Source of the DNA: Bacteroidota bacterium
Lineage (GTDB): Bacteria; Bacteroidota; Bacteroidia; Chitinophagales; Chitinophagaceae
DNA length: 64,000 nucleotides
Direction of reading: 5' to 3'
Assembly (NCBI GenBank): GCA_018268105.1
Contig: JAFDXG010000076.1
Coordinates: 1 to 64,000, forward strand
The notes below the pieces were generated by a model that had not been told where the DNA came from, did no database searches, and saw only the letters and a program-made list of their open reading frames with translations. Positions 47,279-57,279 of this stretch are shown one piece after another (position 1 is the stretch's first letter; each line of letters begins with the position of its first letter). Made by a program: the position numbers and the translations under genes.

Positions 47279-47293
47279 TGATAATTATTATCA
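47279..47293. promoter_or_regulatory. Perfect 7-1-7 dyad matching a Fur-box consensus
   Basis: TGATAATTATTATCA is a perfect 7-1-7 inverted repeat and equals the classic 15-mer Fur consensus TGATAATnATTATCA. It lies two bases upstream of the YjbR start codon and 85 bases before the sialidase-fold gene. It may be a Fur-family operator. Its position, hugging one start codon, is unusual, and AT-rich DNA makes chance possible. Confidence 0.5.
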
Positions 47294-47377
47294 ATACCCG
47301 GTATATTCAGGCAATTTGGCGCTCTGTTAAATAATAGATACCTTAAATTTCATAAATTTTATTACAAAAGTAAAACC

Positions 47378-49249
47378 ATGCTTATGTTAAAAGCAGGTAA
47401 TTATACATTCTTTTTACTATTTGCATTGATACACTTTACAGCCATATACGCCCAGACTGGTACAGCGGGTGAGCCTGTAAGATATATTGGCGGAGTTACA
47501 ATTGATCCCTCTGTGCATGAAGGCAGGTTACGCTGGGCTATCGGCACAGAAAACATCCAGGTAATGCGTGCCAACAGAAAATTTGGGGGCATAGACACCG
47601 ACACTGGCTGGACCTATAATCATGCACCTAATTTAGCCTATTGGAATAATAAATTTTATCTTCAATATCTTAGTAACCCGGTGGATGAACATATAGCTCC
47701 GGGGCAGACACTGCTCGTAACTTCTGCAGATGGCAGACTTTGGAGCAATCCGGTTATTATTTTTCCACCCTACAAAGCGCCACCCGGTGTAACTATACCC
47801 GAGGGCTATCACGGATATATGATGCATCAGCGTATGGGTTTCTATACAGCCCCAAACGGGCGTCTTCTCACACTTGCATTTTATGGACATACTGAAGACC
47901 CTTTCCAGGAAGGTGGTATTGGAAGAGTGGTCAGGGAGATTTATAAAGACGGTAGCTTTGGCCCTATTTATTTTATAAAATACGAAAGCCATGCCCTGTG
48001 GAATGCCTCAAATACCTCCTACCCTTTTTATACAACATCTACTGATACAGGTTTTGTGGCTGCTTGTAATGCATTACTGAATGATCGCCTTAAAACCTTA
48101 CAATGGCGGGATGAGGATGATGAAAGCGATACCTTATATGCAAAAAACAGGGATGATGATCATCTGTCAGCGCTATCTTATTTTCATCGTAAAGATGGAA
48201 AGGTAGTTATGCTTTGGAAAAAATCGAAAGCTGCCCTGTCAGACAATAATGGAAAAACTTTTTCCTATCCTGTAAAAGTTCCCACACTGCTAATGTCGGG
48301 AGGCAAAAACTGGGGACAATGCACCGAAGATGGCAGATATGCAATGTGCTATAATCCTATAGATAATTCCGAATACCGGTATCCGTTAATCATTGTTACG
48401 GGTGAGGATGGTATAATATTCGATAATATGCTATTGGTTCAGGGTGAAGTACCGCCAAGGCGATTTTACGGTCGCTGGAAAGATTTTGGCCCCTGCTATA
48501 TGCGCGGCATTGCTGAAGGTAATGGTAATCCACCGGGTAATGATATGTGGCTAACCTACAGCATGAACAAAGAAGATATGTGGATCAGCAGAATACAGGT
48601 ACCTGTTACTTACAAAGTAAATCAACCTGTACATGATAATTTTGACAACCTCAATCCCGGCGACAGGATTTCAAACTGGAATACTTACTCTCCGCAATGG
48701 GCGCCGGTTACCATAGCCACATTTAAAGAAACACACAACAAAGTATTGCAGCTTTCTGATGAGGACCCTTATGATTATGCAAGAGCAATACGGGTATTTA
48801 AAGAAACGTCAAATGCTGATCTCAGGTTTCGGGTTTATACTGTGCAAAATAATTTGGGTGAGCTTTCAATAGATGTTACCGATCAGTTTGGCAATCGTCC
48901 GGTAAGACTGACATTAAGTAATAAAGGAACCATTCTGATGAATGATGGAACTAAGGAAATAACTGTGAAAAAATATCTTCCTAAAAGATGGTATGATTTT
49001 CAAATAACAGTGAATGCTACTCTGCACGGTGGTTATTTTGATGTTTGGTTAAATAAAGAACATGTAATAGTAAAAGCACCTTTAGCGGAAACTGTAAAAT
49101 CTGTTGAACGTATATCTTTTCGAACAGGGCCTTATCGCAACCTCCCCAACCGTCATACGCCAAATGAAACACCTGAACCGCCTATGCCAGGTGCAGATGA
49201 GCGTGTAGAAAAGGCTACATTTTATATTGATGATGTGCAGTTGAAATAA
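47378..49249 (+). CDS. Secreted sialidase/BNR-fold protein, putative glycosidase
   Basis: The 623-residue protein has a signal peptide (about 1-25, ending AIYAQ). The central region reads like a five- or six-bladed propeller of the sialidase fold: MHQRMGFYTAPNGRLLTLAFYG and ALSDNNGKTFSYP, the latter resembling an Asp-box, then MWLTYSMNKEDMW. The C-terminal 190 residues form a separate beta domain, concanavalin-like in look (GDRISNWNTY to YIDDVQLK). Neither the substrate nor the catalytic residues are clear; sialidase, rhamnosidase-type or lyase roles are possible. It has no SusC/D partner. It is divergent from the YjbR gene. Confidence 0.6.
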   Translation: MLMLKAGNYTFFLLFALIHFTAIYAQTGTAGEPVRYIGGVTIDPSVHEGRLRWAIGTENIQVMRANRKFGGIDTDTGWTYNHAPNLAYWNNKFYLQYLSNPVDEHIAPGQTLLVTSADGRLWSNPVIIFPPYKAPPGVTIPEGYHGYMMHQRMGFYTAPNGRLLTLAFYGHTEDPFQEGGIGRVVREIYKDGSFGPIYFIKYESHALWNASNTSYPFYTTSTDTGFVAACNALLNDRLKTLQWRDEDDESDTLYAKNRDDDHLSALSYFHRKDGKVVMLWKKSKAALSDNNGKTFSYPVKVPTLLMSGGKNWGQCTEDGRYAMCYNPIDNSEYRYPLIIVTGEDGIIFDNMLLVQGEVPPRRFYGRWKDFGPCYMRGIAEGNGNPPGNDMWLTYSMNKEDMWISRIQVPVTYKVNQPVHDNFDNLNPGDRISNWNTYSPQWAPVTIATFKETHNKVLQLSDEDPYDYARAIRVFKETSNADLRFRVYTVQNNLGELSIDVTDQFGNRPVRLTLSNKGTILMNDGTKEITVKKYLPKRWYDFQITVNATLHGGYFDVWLNKEHVIVKAPLAETVKSVERISFRTGPYRNLPNRHTPNETPEPPMPGADERVEKATFYIDDVQLK

Positions 49250-49367
49250 TAATTAAACCACATTTTAGAATGGATCCATTTATCTTATATCCGGTTAAAA
49301 TTTTGTTTCTTCGTAATGAATATCCTTTACAGGTCATCATTCAATCGGCATATTTTATTTATTCAAA

Positions 49368-50294
49368 ATGACAATTTTATTTATCACCGGTGGCAATGCA
49401 CTTTTACCAGAGATCGAAGCATATATCTCTTTCTTTTCGCAATACCCTGGCGTTAACACCAAAGTTGCATTTGCCAAAACAAAAGATGATGTACCTGCTG
49501 ATGTAGAATGGCATTTTATGGGCATGCACAAACAAAAAAATAATAAAGCAGTCACTATCCATGAATATGCTTCAGCATCCACACCTCCGTTTGCCAATTT
49601 AAAAAACAGGCTAAAAAAAGCACTTAACTGCCTGCCGGATTACAGGCTTTTCTATAGTGAATATGTAAAAGATCAATTTAATTTCAGGGACAATATACCT
49701 TATGGCTACCGTGGACATGGTATTTTAGAACAAGCAGGAATACAAACCAACTCAGAAAAAAAATATGATTTTATTTATGTTGGCTCAGTAGATAAACAAA
49801 GACACCTTTCGGCACTATTCAACTGTTTTACCACAGGAAGTATGCAGGGCAAAACGCTACTGGTACTTAGCAAAAATTACCAGATTGTATCCGCCGGATT
49901 AACTGCTTATAACAATATTATTTTTAAAGGTCCGGTTCCTTATACCGAGGTTTACAAATATATAAGGAAATGTAGATTTGCTTTAAACTATATTCCTGAT
50001 ATCTCCCCCTACAACCAGCAGGTGTCTGCAAAATTTATTGACTATACAGCTTGCGGAGCAAAGATTATTACAACAGATTATGCCTGGATCAGACAGTTTC
50101 AAAAAATTAATGGTGGAAATTTTTTTTTCCTGACAGACAAACTGGAAAACTTTAGCTGGGATAATATCAATCAGTTTCAATTTGTGCGGCCGGAGTTAAA
50201 ATATTATACCTGGGAAAATCAAATAGTAAAGTCAGGTGTATTGGATTTTTTACAAAAAAGATTTCCTGAAATGAAGATACTGAGAAGGGAATAG
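49368..50294 (+). CDS. Glycosyltransferase, GT-B fold (family 1/4-like)
   Basis: The 308-residue protein has no signal or membrane segment. The middle shows KKYDFIYVGSVDKQRHLSALF, a common opening of the second Rossmann domain in such enzymes. The end shows YTACGAKIITTDYAWIRQF, matching the glycosyltransferase segment that binds the sugar nucleotide. The first 100 residues are short for GT4, so a minor family is likely. It should transfer a sugar to a surface glycan or lipid on the inner face of the membrane. It points towards a minus-strand GT4 gene, 91 bases away. Confidence 0.7.
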   Translation: MTILFITGGNALLPEIEAYISFFSQYPGVNTKVAFAKTKDDVPADVEWHFMGMHKQKNNKAVTIHEYASASTPPFANLKNRLKKALNCLPDYRLFYSEYVKDQFNFRDNIPYGYRGHGILEQAGIQTNSEKKYDFIYVGSVDKQRHLSALFNCFTTGSMQGKTLLVLSKNYQIVSAGLTAYNNIIFKGPVPYTEVYKYIRKCRFALNYIPDISPYNQQVSAKFIDYTACGAKIITTDYAWIRQFQKINGGNFFFLTDKLENFSWDNINQFQFVRPELKYYTWENQIVKSGVLDFLQKRFPEMKILRRE

Positions 50295-50385
50295 GATGTG
50301 AGATTATAAACATGGAACTACAAACACAAACAAGTACTTGAAATTGAATAATAAATAAAAGCTTATAACTTTTCCCCTACCCTCT

Positions 50386-51531
50386 TTACTGTAGCAAACT
50401 CGAATATAGTTCAAGTTGTCCTTTCCAAATTCTTTCATTTGCAAAATTTTTTTCAACAAATACCCTACCGGATTGCCCATAATTTTTACGCAAATCCGGG
50501 GAGTCAATCAGTTTACCTATAGCCGAAGTCAATTGAGTAACATTTCCTTTTTCAAAAAGTTCACCACTTACATTTTGCATTACTGCATCCCTGCAACCTG
50601 CAATATTGGTAGCAATCACAGGCACTTCCATAGCTGCAGCTTCTATCAGTACATTGGGGAATCCTTCGCGGTATGATGGTAATACCAGCATATCCATCAA
50701 CTCATATACGGGTCTTACATCTAATAATTTTCCCAGGTAGATCACTTTTTCATCGTGATATAACTGATCAAGATACCGGGCTGAAAATGGATGCTCTGGT
50801 ATTAAGGGACCGGCAATAACCAATCTGAGAACCGGGTATTTTGCAACTAAAATATTAAATGCCTCAAATAATATATCTATTCCTTTATCCTTCGATAGCC
50901 TGCCAATATACCCAACTACTATATTTTTATCAGTTAGTCCAAATCTTTCCTTCATCTCCAATACTTGTTCCGTCAGATCTAGGCTCTTTGAAAACTCACT
51001 AAGATCAATTCCATTACTGCTTCCTTTGGCTATTACAATTGCCTTTACAGCATTTATGATTTTTCTTTGAATGGCATGCTCTCTCAGGGAATGACTAACT
51101 ACAATCACCTTTTCTGGAATACGGCAGGAAATTTTTTCAGTTAGTGTAATAATACTCCTCAAAAGACCCTTTTGATTATCTGACAGCAATCCATGCATGG
51201 TAAAAACGGTATGCTTAAACCCGGTAAGAAAACAGGCAATCATAATCAAAAAACCTGATTTAGGATTTCCGGCATTAACAATATCCGGCTTCTCTCTGCG
51301 AAGGATACGAACAATACGAATCAACTGGAAAAAATCAGTAACCGGAGATATTCTTTTGGTAAATGGAATAGTGATAAGTTCAGCATTTTCTTTTTTGGCA
51401 AGCATACTAATTTCTTCGCCAGGAGCACTTACAATAACAACTTTAAAACCATTCGCTGCTAAAAATGCTATTTGGCCCTTAAGAAAATTTGCACAAAACG
51501 AACTGGATACACCTATTAATATTTTGGGCAT
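50386..51531 (-). CDS. Family 4 glycosyltransferase
   Basis: At 381 residues this has the standard GT4 plan. The N-terminal domain includes VVIVSAPGEEISML and PDIVNAGNPKSGFL (about 80-95). The C-terminal domain includes VVGYIGRLSKDKGIDILFEAF (about 205-225), then the sugar-nucleotide motif LPSYREGFPNVLIEAAAMEVPVIATNI (about 290-316) with the E-x7-E pair. It builds a lipid-linked or capsular sugar chain in the cytoplasm. Its closest look is to the WecA-pathway type glycosyltransferases. It is divergent from the membrane protein gene at 51581. Confidence 0.92.
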   Translation of the reverse strand: MPKILIGVSSSFCANFLKGQIAFLAANGFKVVIVSAPGEEISMLAKKENAELITIPFTKRISPVTDFFQLIRIVRILRREKPDIVNAGNPKSGFLIMIACFLTGFKHTVFTMHGLLSDNQKGLLRSIITLTEKISCRIPEKVIVVSHSLREHAIQRKIINAVKAIVIAKGSSNGIDLSEFSKSLDLTEQVLEMKERFGLTDKNIVVGYIGRLSKDKGIDILFEAFNILVAKYPVLRLVIAGPLIPEHPFSARYLDQLYHDEKVIYLGKLLDVRPVYELMDMLVLPSYREGFPNVLIEAAAMEVPVIATNIAGCRDAVMQNVSGELFEKGNVTQLTSAIGKLIDSPDLRKNYGQSGRVFVEKNFANERIWKGQLELYSSLLQ

Positions 51532-51580
51532 ACCGATAAAAATAAGGGTTCATCATTACAATACCTAAATATCCTGATAT

Positions 51581-52861
51581 TTGCTTTTTTTATTCATATC
51601 AGTAGTATTGCAAAAAGTATTATATATTTTAATGGCCGTTGCCTACGCCAGTTTATTAATTTTAATATTTACCCGTAGCTGCCGCAATAACGGGAAGACT
51701 CTCCCCTGGCAATGGATAGCTTTTGCTTTTCTGGCGAAGGTTACGGCAGGAATCATTTACGGCTATATCTATTCACATTACTATATGATTAGTGACAGTT
51801 GGTCATATTTCAATGAATCACTAAGTGACTACCATGATCTGATAAATAACCCGGCGAAATTTTTTACAATCAACAGCGAATTCAAACATTTAACCGATTT
51901 TTTCTCAACAGCCGACAATGCATTCTGGAGTAATACCGGAGAAAATTTTTTGATTAAACTGCTTGCCGTTTTAAACGTATTCAGCATTGGGAATTATTAT
52001 ACAGACGTAGTCCTTTTCAATGCCTTTTCATTTTGGGGACTTTATCTTGTGTACAAAGTAGCCATTCAATACCTTCCAGGGAAAGAAAGCTGGGCTTATC
52101 TGCTAATATTTTTTTGGCCATCCTGTCTTTTTTGGAACAGTGCTATTGATAAAGATGGATTGCTTGTATTTTTTTCAGGTATTTTAATATATAGCACTTA
52201 TAATTGTATTTTAAGAAGAAAGTTAATTCTGTTCCTTTCGTTGGGTATAACAGGTTTCGCTGGTATTTTTTTAATTCGAAATGTCAATGCGGTTTTGTTC
52301 ATCCCTGCAATAGTATGTTGGTGGGCAGCATCCAGGATGTATAAAAAACGTTTTGAAATTTTTCTTTTAGTGTATTCAACTGCTTTCTTTTTATTTTTTT
52401 TATCAGGACTGGATGGCTCTCCCATAAACCTTTTACAACAAGTGGCAAATAAGCAACACCAGTTTTTATCTCTCGAAGCAAATACCAGGTTGCCATTATC
52501 AGCCCTTGATCCAAATTTTACCAGTTATATAAAGGTATTCCCCGAAGCGCTCAATCATATTTTCCTCCGTCCTTATATAACAGAAATCAGTTCTCCTTTT
52601 CACCTAATGGTATTTTTAGAAAATACCAGCCTTATTTTTCTAATTTTCTTTATTATAATTTGGAAAAAGAAAGGAAGAGTCCGTAAAATGCCAACAACAT
52701 TTAATTTGTTTCTCTGGTCGGTATCATTTACCGGTTTACTGCTTATTGGATATATTGTACCGTTCCCCGGGGCAATTATTCGTTATAAAGCTTTTTACAC
52801 CATGCTTTTTATACTTCCATTTATTAGTTTTTTTAACACAAAAACAACAACAAAGGCTTAA
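51581..52861 (+). CDS. Multi-pass membrane protein, probable surface-polysaccharide glycosyltransferase/polymerase
   Basis: The 426-residue protein has ten to twelve membrane helices over its whole length, separated by short loops, with one longer loop near residues 70-125 (DSWSYFNESLSDYHDL and SEFKHLTDFFS). This plan suits a GT-C glycosyltransferase or a polysaccharide polymerase. An aromatic motif WPSCLFWNSAIDKDG follows helix five. No family is firmly recognised. The frame starts at a TTG (51581); the first ATG is at 51632 and would remove 17 residues. Its neighbours, two glycosyltransferases, support a role in a surface glycan. Confidence 0.55.
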   Translation: MLFLFISVVLQKVLYILMAVAYASLLILIFTRSCRNNGKTLPWQWIAFAFLAKVTAGIIYGYIYSHYYMISDSWSYFNESLSDYHDLINNPAKFFTINSEFKHLTDFFSTADNAFWSNTGENFLIKLLAVLNVFSIGNYYTDVVLFNAFSFWGLYLVYKVAIQYLPGKESWAYLLIFFWPSCLFWNSAIDKDGLLVFFSGILIYSTYNCILRRKLILFLSLGITGFAGIFLIRNVNAVLFIPAIVCWWAASRMYKKRFEIFLLVYSTAFFLFFLSGLDGSPINLLQQVANKQHQFLSLEANTRLPLSALDPNFTSYIKVFPEALNHIFLRPYITEISSPFHLMVFLENTSLIFLIFFIIIWKKKGRVRKMPTTFNLFLWSVSFTGLLLIGYIVPFPGAIIRYKAFYTMLFILPFISFFNTKTTTKA

Positions 52862-52955
52862 TAATAAAAATTAATTTTCATATTATATTTACATCAACTT
52901 TTTCAGCAAAACAAGAAGTATTTTAAAAAAAACGCCATCTTTTTTGCATAAAATA

Positions 52956-52985
52956 TTTGCACATTCAAAATATTCAATAATTTTG
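52956..52985 (+). promoter_or_regulatory. Promoter for glutamine synthetase III
   Basis: TTTG (52956-52959) and TAATTTTG (52978-52985), spaced by 18 bases, match the Bacteroidota TTTG/TAnnTTTG pattern at both elements. The start would be near 52992, giving a leader of about 45 bases to the ATG at 53037. This is the best promoter match I found. Confidence 0.6.
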
Positions 52986-53036
52986 AGCGATTTTTTTAAA
53001 TTTTACACAAAATCAATTATATTAAATTTTTATTAA

Positions 53037-55232
53037 ATGGAATCACTCCGCTTTAACGCACTCAATCATTTATCCACCATTGGAAAAGAAATATCAGTAG
53101 AAGGATCGGAAAAGATAACTAAAATTTTCGGTGAAAATGTTTTCACACTACAAACTGCAAGGGAGTTTCTTAGTGATGAAGCTTACAAAAGCCTTGTTGC
53201 ATCCATTAAAACAGGAAAAAAGATTGACCGGAATATGGGTAATCAGATAGGTGCCGGGTTAAGACATTGGGCAGAAAGCAAAGGAGTTACCCATTTTACA
53301 CATTGGTTTCAGCCATTGACAGGAACTGCCGCCGAAAAGCATGATTCTTTTTTCACCCTTAAAGGCGATGGTACTCCTATTGAAGAATTTGACGGTGCAG
53401 CTTTAATACAGCAGGAACCTGATGCCTCTTCTTTCCCTTCTGGTGGTTTAAGGGCAACTTTTGAAGCAAGAGGTTATACAGCATGGGATCCTACTTCTCC
53501 GGTTTTTATAATGAACATTGGAGATGCCAACACGCTATGTATTCCAACCATCTTTGTTTCTTATACAGGGGAATCGCTTGATACTAAAACTCCTTTATTA
53601 AGGTCAATTGAGGCTTTAAACAAGGCAGCCGTAGATGTTTGTCATTACTTTGATAAGAATGTTACAAAAGTAATTGCAACACTAGGGTGGGAGCAGGAAT
53701 ACTTTGTAATTGACGCAGGATTGACAAATGCCCGTCCGGATCTTATAATGACTGGACGTACCGTGTTTGGGCATGCACCTGCCAAAGGGCAGCAGTTAGA
53801 AGATCATTATTTCGGGTCTATACCAGAAAGGATTTATGCTTTTATGAGGGAATTTGAAGAGGCTGCATACCGGCTTGGTATTCCTTTAAGAACACGTCAT
53901 AACGAAGTAGCACCCGCACAATTTGAATGCGCCCCCATATATGAGGAAGCCAATCTTGCAGTTGACCACAACATGCTGGTAATGGATATAATGAGCCGTA
54001 TAGCAAGACATCATAATCTTACCGTTGTATTGCATGAAAAACCTTTTGCCGGCATTAATGGTAGTGGAAAGCATAACAACTGGAGCATGTCTACCGATAC
54101 AGGCGTAAACCTGCTGGCTCCCGGCAAAACACCCAAGACGAACCTGATGTTCCTGACTTTCTTTGTAAATGTAATAAAAGCAGTAGATGATTATGCAGAT
54201 ATTCTTCGCGCCTCTATAGCATCTGCAGGTAACGATCACCGCCTTGGCGCCAACGAAGCACCTCCGGCTATAATATCTGTATTTGTTGGCAAATACCTTA
54301 GTGAAGTACTTAATGAAATCAAAACAAGAGTTGGTGATAATTTCTCTGAACAGGATGAGATTTTGCTGAAACTCGATATTCATAAAAATATACCAGAACT
54401 GTTGCTGGACAATACAGATCGCAACCGTACCTCACCTTTTGCATTTACCGGTAATAAATTTGAATTCCGTGCAGTAGGTTCCACTGCTAACTGCGCAATA
54501 CCGATGACAACACTGAATTCAATAATGGCAGCTACTCTCACCAAATTTAAAAATGAAGTTGATGCCCTGATTGAGAAAGGAGATAAAAAAGAAATTGCTA
54601 TCATGCATGTTATCCGGGAATATATTTCCAGCTCCGAAAAAGTATTATTTGAAGGTGATGGTTATAGTGAAGAATGGCACCATGAAGCAGAAAGAAGGGG
54701 TTTGCCTAACTTGAAAACCACACCCATTGCATTGGATGCAATGGTGACAGATAAAGCAAAAAAACTTTTTGAAGAAACCAGCGTATTCAGTCATGTTGAA
54801 CTTGAAGCACGTCATGAAATAGAACTTGAAGCATATATTAAGAAAGTGCAAATCGAAAGCCGTATAATGGGTGAGCTTTGTACAAGCCATATACTCCCTA
54901 GTTCTGTTAAATATCAAAATATCCTTATCAACAATATTAAAGGATTAAAAGAAGTAGGTCTTCCTGAATCTGCTTATGCCAACCAGTTACAGATCCTTAA
55001 AAAAATATCTGAACATATTGCTAAAGTAGCAGATGGAGTGGAAAAGATGATTGAAGCCAGGAAAGTGGTAAATAAAATTACTGATACCCGCACAAAAGCT
55101 ATCGCTTATCAAAGCCAGGTGAAGGATGCCTTTTTTGATACTATCCGTTATCACGTTGATAAGTTGGAATTGCTGGTAGACGATCAGTACTGGCTGTTAC
55201 CTAAATATCGTGAAATGTTATTCCTCAGATAA
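53037..55232 (+). CDS. glnN: Type III glutamine synthetase
   Basis: This enzyme makes glutamine from glutamate, ammonia and ATP in the cytoplasm. At 731 residues it has the GS-III length, much longer than GS-I (about 450). GS-III features seen here include the N-terminal FGENVFTLQTAREFLS, THFTHWFQPLTG, HDSFFTLKGDG, the metal-binding TLGWEQEYFVID (about 222-233) and KPFAGINGSGKHNNWS (about 336-351), then FRAVGSTANCAIPMTTLN. Type III enzymes are typical of Bacteroidota and cyanobacteria. It is a single gene with its own promoter and terminator. Symbol glnN is used for this type. Confidence 0.96.
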   Translation: MESLRFNALNHLSTIGKEISVEGSEKITKIFGENVFTLQTAREFLSDEAYKSLVASIKTGKKIDRNMGNQIGAGLRHWAESKGVTHFTHWFQPLTGTAAEKHDSFFTLKGDGTPIEEFDGAALIQQEPDASSFPSGGLRATFEARGYTAWDPTSPVFIMNIGDANTLCIPTIFVSYTGESLDTKTPLLRSIEALNKAAVDVCHYFDKNVTKVIATLGWEQEYFVIDAGLTNARPDLIMTGRTVFGHAPAKGQQLEDHYFGSIPERIYAFMREFEEAAYRLGIPLRTRHNEVAPAQFECAPIYEEANLAVDHNMLVMDIMSRIARHHNLTVVLHEKPFAGINGSGKHNNWSMSTDTGVNLLAPGKTPKTNLMFLTFFVNVIKAVDDYADILRASIASAGNDHRLGANEAPPAIISVFVGKYLSEVLNEIKTRVGDNFSEQDEILLKLDIHKNIPELLLDNTDRNRTSPFAFTGNKFEFRAVGSTANCAIPMTTLNSIMAATLTKFKNEVDALIEKGDKKEIAIMHVIREYISSSEKVLFEGDGYSEEWHHEAERRGLPNLKTTPIALDAMVTDKAKKLFEETSVFSHVELEARHEIELEAYIKKVQIESRIMGELCTSHILPSSVKYQNILINNIKGLKEVGLPESAYANQLQILKKISEHIAKVADGVEKMIEARKVVNKITDTRTKAIAYQSQVKDAFFDTIRYHVDKLELLVDDQYWLLPKYREMLFLR

Positions 55233-55258
55233 TCAGAATCAGTACAATATATTCCAAA

Positions 55259-55290
55259 AATCCTTTAGTAAATGCTAAAGGATTTTTTTT
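55259..55290 (+). terminator. Terminator of the glutamine synthetase gene
   Basis: AATCCTTTAG (55259-55268) pairs perfectly with CTAAAGGATT (55275-55284), six-base loop, followed by eight T (55283-55290). It starts 27 bases after the stop codon. Confidence 0.85.
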
Positions 55291-55311
55291 ATGGGTAATC
55301 TCTAAAAAACT

Positions 55312-55339
55312 AAAAAAACCTCTGTAAGCAGAGGTTTTT
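55312..55339. terminator. Bidirectional terminator between glnN and accC
   Basis: AAAAACCTCTG (55314-55324) pairs perfectly with CAGAGGTTTTT (55329-55339) around a TAAG loop. The A-run on one side and the T-run on the other let it work on both strands. On the minus strand it ends the efp-accB-accC run, 23 bases after the accC stop. Confidence 0.85.
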
Positions 55340-55361
55340 AATATAAAACAGATAGCAGTGG

Positions 55362-56699
55362 CTATAGCATAGTAAAATTTTCAAGAAATTTTGTTGTGAA
55401 ATTTCCTTTACGGAACTCTTCGTTTCGCATAAGCTGCTGGTGAAAAGGAATTGTAGTTTTTACCCCTTCTATAACATATTCACTCAATGCCCTGCTCATA
55501 GTATTGATTGCTTCTTCGCGGGTACGGGCTATTGCAATTATTTTTCCAATCATCGAATCGTAGTAAGGCGGAATAATATATCCGGCATAAGTATGAGAAT
55601 CAATTCTTACGCCATGCCCCCCCGGCTGATGCAGCACTGTTATTTTTCCTGGTGAAGGGCGAAAATCATTATAAGGATCCTCCGCATTAATTCTGCATTC
55701 TATGGCATGCATTTCAGGATAATAGTTTCGTCCTGAAATAGACTCACCGGAAGCTATTTTTATCTGTTCCTTAATAAGATCAAAATTTGTAACCTCTTCA
55801 GTGACGCAGTGTTCTACCTGAATGCGGGTATTCATCTCCATAAAATAAAAATTCTTGTGTTTATCCACAAGAAATTCAATTGTACCTACACTTTCATAGT
55901 TAATAGCCGAAGCAGCTTTTACAGCAGCTTCACCCATTCTTTCCCTGAGATCATTTGTCATAAACGGAGAAGGAGATTCTTCTACCAGTTTTTGATGGCG
56001 ACGCTGAATGGAGCAATCCCTTTCGCTCATATGACAAACTTTGCCATACCTGTCTCCGGCAATCTGTATTTCGATATGCCGTGGTTCTTCCACAAATTTC
56101 TCTATATACAGACCATCATTTTTAAATGATGCACCTGCTTCAGCTTTAGCTGTACTATATGCTCTTTCCAGTTCACTTTCTTCCCATACCACCCGCATAC
56201 CCTTTCCACCACCACCTGCCGTTGCTTTTAGAATAACCGGATATCCAATATCTTTTGCAAGTTTTTTCGCTTCTTCAATACCGGAGAGTAACCCTTCACC
56301 ACCAGGTACCACAGGTACGCCTGCCTTAATCATAGTTTCTTTGGCAGTAATTTTATCGCCCATGGCGTTTATCATCTCCGGGGTAGGACCTATAAATTTT
56401 ATCCCATGTTCGCCACATATCTGGGCAAATCTTGCATTCTCAGCCAGAAAGCCATAACCCGGATGAATAGCATCTGCAGCAGTAATTTCAGCAGCAGCCA
56501 TCAGGTGTGGGATATTCAAATAAGATTCAGCACTTTGAGGTCTGCCAATACATACCGCTTCATCTGCAAACTTAACATGCAGGCTATCTTTATCAGCAGT
56601 AGAATATACTGCAACGGTTTTAATACCCATTTCTCTGCAGGTGCGGATAATGCGTAGCGCAATTTCACCACGATTGGCAATCAGAATTTTTTTGAACAT
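55362..56699 (-). CDS. accC: Biotin carboxylase subunit of acetyl-CoA carboxylase
   Basis: At 445 residues this is a full-length AccC. The N-terminal domain opens [18 protein letters not shown]; the ATP-grasp part has [14 protein letters not shown] (about 157-170) and [11 protein letters not shown]; the active-site strand is [18 protein letters not shown] (about 285-302). It carboxylates biotin on AccB with bicarbonate and ATP, the first step of malonyl-CoA formation in fatty acid synthesis. The gene lies 16 bases downstream of accB. Confidence 0.97.
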   Translation of the reverse strand: MFKKILIANRGEIALRIIRTCREMGIKTVAVYSTADKDSLHVKFADEAVCIGRPQSAESYLNIPHLMAAAEITAADAIHPGYGFLAENARFAQICGEHGIKFIGPTPEMINAMGDKITAKETMIKAGVPVVPGGEGLLSGIEEAKKLAKDIGYPVILKATAGGGGKGMRVVWEESELERAYSTAKAEAGASFKNDGLYIEKFVEEPRHIEIQIAGDRYGKVCHMSERDCSIQRRHQKLVEESPSPFMTNDLRERMGEAAVKAASAINYESVGTIEFLVDKHKNFYFMEMNTRIQVEHCVTEEVTNFDLIKEQIKIASGESISGRNYYPEMHAIECRINAEDPYNDFRPSPGKITVLHQPGGHGVRIDSHTYAGYIIPPYYDSMIGKIIAIARTREEAINTMSRALSEYVIEGVKTTIPFHQQLMRNEEFRKGNFTTKFLENFTML

Positions 56700-56714
56700 G
56701 CAGTCAATTTGAAA

Positions 56715-57197
56715 CTAATTAGGTTCTACCAAAAATAAAGGTTGGTCGTATTCAACCGGGCTGGCATCTTCTACCAAAACTTTGACCAACCGGCCACTAA
56801 CTTCACTTTCAATTTCATTGAAAAGCTTCATTGCCTCAATAATACAAACTACTTTACCTGGTGTTACTTCATCACCAACTTCAACCAATATTGGTTTGTC
56901 AGGGGAAGCTCGGCGATAAAATGTGCCGATCATCGGACTTTTTATAGTAATGAGATTATCTGCTTTGGGTGTTGCTGACGTTTTCGGTTTTTCGGTTCCC
57001 GGCTCTGAAGAAACAGAAGGAGTAATTGGGTATTGTGCAGAGTATGTCGCAGAAGGAATTGCAGGTGAAACAAGTTGAGTAACTTGTTCTTCTTTCTGCT
57101 TTATGGTAATTTTGAAATCCTTTTCTTCTAAAGTAAGTTCACCAATATTGGATTTGTTGATAATTTTTATCAACTCCTGAATTTGTTTAAAATCCAT
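56715..57197 (-). CDS. accB: Biotin carboxyl carrier protein of acetyl-CoA carboxylase
   Basis: The 160-residue protein has the usual AccB plan: an N-terminal helical segment (KQIQELIKIINKSNIGEL), a Pro/Ser/Thr-rich linker (about 42-80) and a C-terminal biotinyl domain (about 83-158). The biotin lysine is Lys124 in CIIEAMKLFNEIES, and the 'thumb' typical of AccB is present in GTFYRRASPDKPILVEVGD. It carries biotin between the carboxylase and carboxyltransferase. It lies 82 bases downstream of efp and is followed closely by accC. Confidence 0.96.
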   Translation of the reverse strand: MDFKQIQELIKIINKSNIGELTLEEKDFKITIKQKEEQVTQLVSPAIPSATYSAQYPITPSVSSEPGTEKPKTSATPKADNLITIKSPMIGTFYRRASPDKPILVEVGDEVTPGKVVCIIEAMKLFNEIESEVSGRLVKVLVEDASPVEYDQPLFLVEPN

Positions 57198-57279
57198 GTG
57201 TGGTTATAATTTAAGGTTTTTAACCGTAAAGTAAGAAAACTGAGAGCTAAGATAATGATTCAGACTAAAAATACCCAAA

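Noticed and set aside
49269..49280. AATGGATCCATT palindrome
   Set aside because: It is a 12-base dyad with no loop and no promoter-like context; one such site is expected by chance in a window of this size.
53886..54383. 165-codon minus-strand frame inside glutamine synthetase
   Set aside because: The opposite strand encodes conserved GS-III motifs over this stretch; the antisense text is cysteine- and tyrosine-rich without a domain.
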